A stretch of DNA of 64,000 bases, taken from positions 60,651-124,650 of the forward strand of contig JAZOSU010000012.1 in NCBI GenBank assembly GCA_045657265.1, read 5' to 3'. Below, piece after piece: positions 61,958 through 64,000 of the stretch. Position 1 is the first letter of the stretch, and each line of letters begins with the position of its first letter. The position numbers were made by a program, and so were the translations under genes. The DNA comes from RGIG9041 sp045657265. GTDB taxonomy: Bacteria; Bacillota; Clostridia; Oscillospirales; QAKW01. The notes under the pieces were generated by a model. The model had not been told where the DNA came from, did no database searches, and worked only from the letters and a program-made list of their open reading frames with translations.

Positions 61958-63064
61958 ATGAAGAAATGTCCTAAATGCAAGGCAGAAATTCAAGAAGAAG
62001 CTCGTTTTTGCCTTTATTGTATGACCTCATTTGAGGGAAAACAAACTATTGAAACTCCAAAAGAAAATAATAGACGGTGGATATATGTTATAGCCGCCGT
62101 TTTTGTGCTTGTTCTTATTGCATTAAGTATCGTCTTTTTTGCACAAAAGGATAACTCGACAAACGGAGAAAATGATACATCTTCAAGCTCATCTGTTAGC
62201 AGTGATTTAAATGTCGCAGGAGACAACGAAAGCACCACATCAACAGAACAGCAAAACGGCGAGTCTGAAAGCAATGAAACATCTACTCCGGTAAACAATA
62301 GCCAAACACAAACCAACTCAAAAAACGAGAATGATACAGCCAAAAAGCCGTCTAACAGCACAATAACCAATAATACAACTCCAAGCAGCAATTCACAAAA
62401 TAGTACTACCTCAAATAATACAACAAGCGGTTCTTCTTCCGGCACGGTTACAAACAACTCTACACCAAGCACCCCAACCTCCACCAATAATACAACAAAC
62501 AGTTCTTCTTCCGACACGGTTACAAACAATTCTACACCAAGCGCCTCAACTTCCACCAACAATACAACGAACGATGTTACAAGTAGTACTCCGGCTGAAA
62601 CACAGCCGAAATACAATTATGTTACGGCAACCATTGAAAATGCCTACCCTTCGGGATACAGCACAATACATGCTCCTGAAAATGCAATTGTTATAACAAA
62701 AGTGAATTATAAAGAAGAAAGTGGGAACTATGTTATTCCGGATACAATTGATGGAAAAAAGGTTGTGGCGATTATGCCTTCGGCTTTTAGCGATTCTTCG
62801 ATAAGGTCTACGGTAAAATCCGTTACATTGCCAGGTACTGTTAGAACAATCTGGAGCAATGCTTTTAAGGATTGCTATAATTTGACTGATTTATATATAA
62901 AATCCGCAGCTATCGGAATATACGAAGACGCATTCCCTGCTTTATCAAAACGCAACGGCAAACTAACCATTCACTGTAAGAGGGATTGCAGAGATTTTGA
63001 TTTTTATTATTATAGAAATATAGCCGATCGTTATGATGCGGATTATGAGGAATGGAACGGTTAA
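61958..63064 (+). CDS. Zinc-ribbon, single-pass membrane protein with Ser/Thr/Asn-rich linker and LRR-like ectodomain
   Basis: 368 residues: a cytoplasmic zinc ribbon (C4, C7, C18, C21), a membrane helix (about 41-61), a long low-complexity linker (65 to about 215) with 24-residue repeats, and a C-terminal domain with VIPDTIDGKKVVAIMPSAFS and SVTLPGTVRTIWSNAF, typical of BspA-type leucine-rich (LRR_5) repeats. The orientation puts the ribbon inside and the LRR part outside. With the adjacent kinase and HTH genes, it could be a sensor or substrate; this is inference. Confidence 0.78.
   Translation: MKKCPKCKAEIQEEARFCLYCMTSFEGKQTIETPKENNRRWIYVIAAVFVLVLIALSIVFFAQKDNSTNGENDTSSSSSVSSDLNVAGDNESTTSTEQQNGESESNETSTPVNNSQTQTNSKNENDTAKKPSNSTITNNTTPSSNSQNSTTSNNTTSGSSSGTVTNNSTPSTPTSTNNTTNSSSSDTVTNNSTPSASTSTNNTTNDVTSSTPAETQPKYNYVTATIENAYPSGYSTIHAPENAIVITKVNYKEESGNYVIPDTIDGKKVVAIMPSAFSDSSIRSTVKSVTLPGTVRTIWSNAFKDCYNLTDLYIKSAAIGIYEDAFPALSKRNGKLTIHCKRDCRDFDFYYYRNIADRYDADYEEWNG
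62414..62580 (+). repeat. 72-bp tandem repeat inside the linker
   Basis: Two full copies of a 72-base unit (62414-62485, 62486-62557) and a partial third encode a 24-residue Thr/Asn/Ser-rich block (motifs TSTNNTTN and TVTNNSTPS). Being a multiple of three, copy changes keep the frame. There are no spacers, so it is not a CRISPR array. Confidence 0.85.
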
Positions 63065-63068
63065 AGGT

Positions 63069-63770
63069 ATGACAAAAGAACAATATTTAACCGCACTTTT
63101 TGATGCATATTCCTTGGTATCTGTCCTCAGTGATAAAAACGAGTGCAAAGTACTAAAACTTAAAAATAAAGAAAACAATAAGCATATTATTGTGCGAAGT
63201 TTCCCCAAAGTGCTTAGTGCATATGAAGAACTTTATTCTATAAACTGCGCAAATCTACCGCTTGTTTATGATGTTATCAATTTAGATGATGGACAGATAG
63301 TATTAGAAGAGTTTATAGAAGGCGTTACCATAGCAGATGTTATGGAGAGTGGTAAATACCGCTATATAGGTACTCGCAAGGTTTTGCGGTCTATCTGTAA
63401 TGCTTTAACCGTGCTTCACGAACGGAACATAGTACACCGAGATGTAAAGCCCGAAAATGTTATAATAGCCAAGGATGGTCGGGTGGTTTTAATTGACCTA
63501 AACGCTGCCCGTAAAGTTTCAAGTGCTAGTAAAGATACTGTTATTATGGGTACAGTCGGCTACGCTTCTCCCGAACAGTTAGGTGTAACACAAAGTGATG
63601 CCAGAGCCGATATCTACGCACTCGGTGTCTTGCTCAATGTTATGATTACCGGCAAGCATCCAAGTGAAAAACTGGCAAAAGGCAAGGCTGGCAGAATCGT
63701 CCGCAAATGCACAAGCGTAAATCCCGATGAACGCTATCAAACAGCCGAAAGACTTGCAAATATGTTATGA
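63069..63770 (+). CDS. Eukaryotic-like Ser/Thr protein kinase with altered ATP loop
   Basis: A 233-residue kinase domain with no membrane segment. The catalytic loop HRDVKPEN (123-130), metal-binding DLN (143-145, for DFG), SPEQ (167-170, for APE) and ADIYALG are conserved. The N-lobe is unusual: the glycine loop is LSDKNECKVLKL and the beta-3 VAIK lysine is replaced by Arg (IIVRSF, R43). K27 lies where WNK-type kinases carry a moved lysine. It starts 4 bases after the surface-protein gene; ATG 63069 fits the family best, but the ribosome-binding site is weak. An upstream start at 63033 would overlap that gene. Confidence 0.85.
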   Translation: MTKEQYLTALFDAYSLVSVLSDKNECKVLKLKNKENNKHIIVRSFPKVLSAYEELYSINCANLPLVYDVINLDDGQIVLEEFIEGVTIADVMESGKYRYIGTRKVLRSICNALTVLHERNIVHRDVKPENVIIAKDGRVVLIDLNAARKVSSASKDTVIMGTVGYASPEQLGVTQSDARADIYALGVLLNVMITGKHPSEKLAKGKAGRIVRKCTSVNPDERYQTAERLANML

Positions 63771-64000
63771 ACCAAAACCGGTATTCTGATTGGTGCGTTT
63801 TGTGAATGGTAATACAGGTTGCAATTGGTTGGTAGCAAGGTTAAGGGTTTTAGGTTCTCCTAAAGAGTGGAAAATGTGCCGTACATTTTCCCTGCTTGTT
63901 ACGGTATAAGACAAATATTAAACGGATGTGTAGATTTTCTACACATCCGTTTTACTGTTTCAACAGAGAATATATTAAATTTTTGAGAATGGTAATTCGC
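63771..64000 (+). other. Gene-free end region with several hairpins
   Basis: No gene is seen in the last 230 bases. It has three inverted repeats: TTTAGG/CCTAAA (63848-63863), GGAAAATGT/ACATTTTCC (63869-63891), and a terminator-like AAACGGATGTGTAG / CTACACATCCGTTTT at 63920-63952. The first two may be a structured 3' region or part of an RNA. Confidence 0.5.
63920..63952 (+). terminator. Terminator downstream of the kinase gene
   Basis: An AACGGATGTGTAGA / TCTACACATCCGTT hairpin with a short TTT(T) loop and a short T run. Confidence 0.8.

Noticed and set aside
62414..62580. Tandem repeat considered as a CRISPR array
   Set aside because: The repeats are contiguous with no unique spacers, lie in frame within a gene, and there are no cas genes.
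62014..62616. A 200-residue minus-strand frame opposite the Ser/Thr/Asn-rich linker
   Set aside because: It is a Val/Leu/Glu-rich shadow of the low-complexity repeat, with no start signal.

Overview
The window is AT-rich chromosomal DNA from a low-GC, endospore-forming, anaerobic Clostridia-type Firmicute, plausibly Oscillospiraceae-like; I cannot name the species. The evidence is a complete spoIIIAA-AH operon, two T-box leaders, PyrK-dependent class 1B dihydroorotate dehydrogenase, HemZ-type radical SAM chemistry, a one-chain PurL and strong sigma-A type promoters.

Region 1 (1-13435) is a de novo purine operon read rightward: purE (5' cut), a purF homologue, purM, purN, a PurO-like IMP cyclohydrolase, a purH with only the transformylase half, glyA, purD, purL and fhs. 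glyA and fhs supply the one-carbon units used by PurN and PurH. Region 2 (13443-23953) starts with a consensus promoter and holds pyrC, carB, pyrK, pyrD, pyrF, pyrE, pyrB, pyrI, then a radical SAM gene and rlmA. No carA is present. Region 3 (23965-39564) is mixed housekeeping: thrS, dCMP deaminase, a Cys-rich clostridial protein behind a sporulation-like promoter, a lipoprotein, a penicillin-binding protein, an Ala T-box with alaS, a HIT protein, a Trp T-box with a TrpXYZ-type ABC transporter, nadE, a TepA-like protease and dus. Region 4 (39645-39992) is a tRNA-Met/Glu/Val cluster. Region 5 (40002-51736) holds two flavoproteins, then a tight recJ-rel-dtd-MBL-hemZ-ligA operon. Region 6 (51796-57055) has spoIIIAA-AH, an Asp23-family gene and a gene-free, strongly structured stretch that may be a noncoding RNA.

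Region 7 (57095-64000) looks accessory and parts of it are more GC-rich. A leftward operon encodes an SPFH/zinc-ribbon protein and three membrane or zinc-ribbon proteins, recalling B. subtilis YdjGHI but without a PspA partner. It faces a small HTH regulator gene across a spacer carrying repeated 16-bp near-palindromes. A rightward module follows: a helix-turn-helix protein, a zinc-ribbon/membrane/low-complexity/LRR-like surface protein, and a Ser/Thr kinase whose beta-3 lysine is replaced.

The most notable theme is lost glutamine-amidotransferase function. PurF lacks its catalytic N-terminal cysteine, glutamine-type NadE lacks the nitrilase cysteine, and carB has no carA beside it, while the PurL glutaminase triad is intact. 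This suggests, but does not prove, use of free ammonia at several biosynthetic steps.
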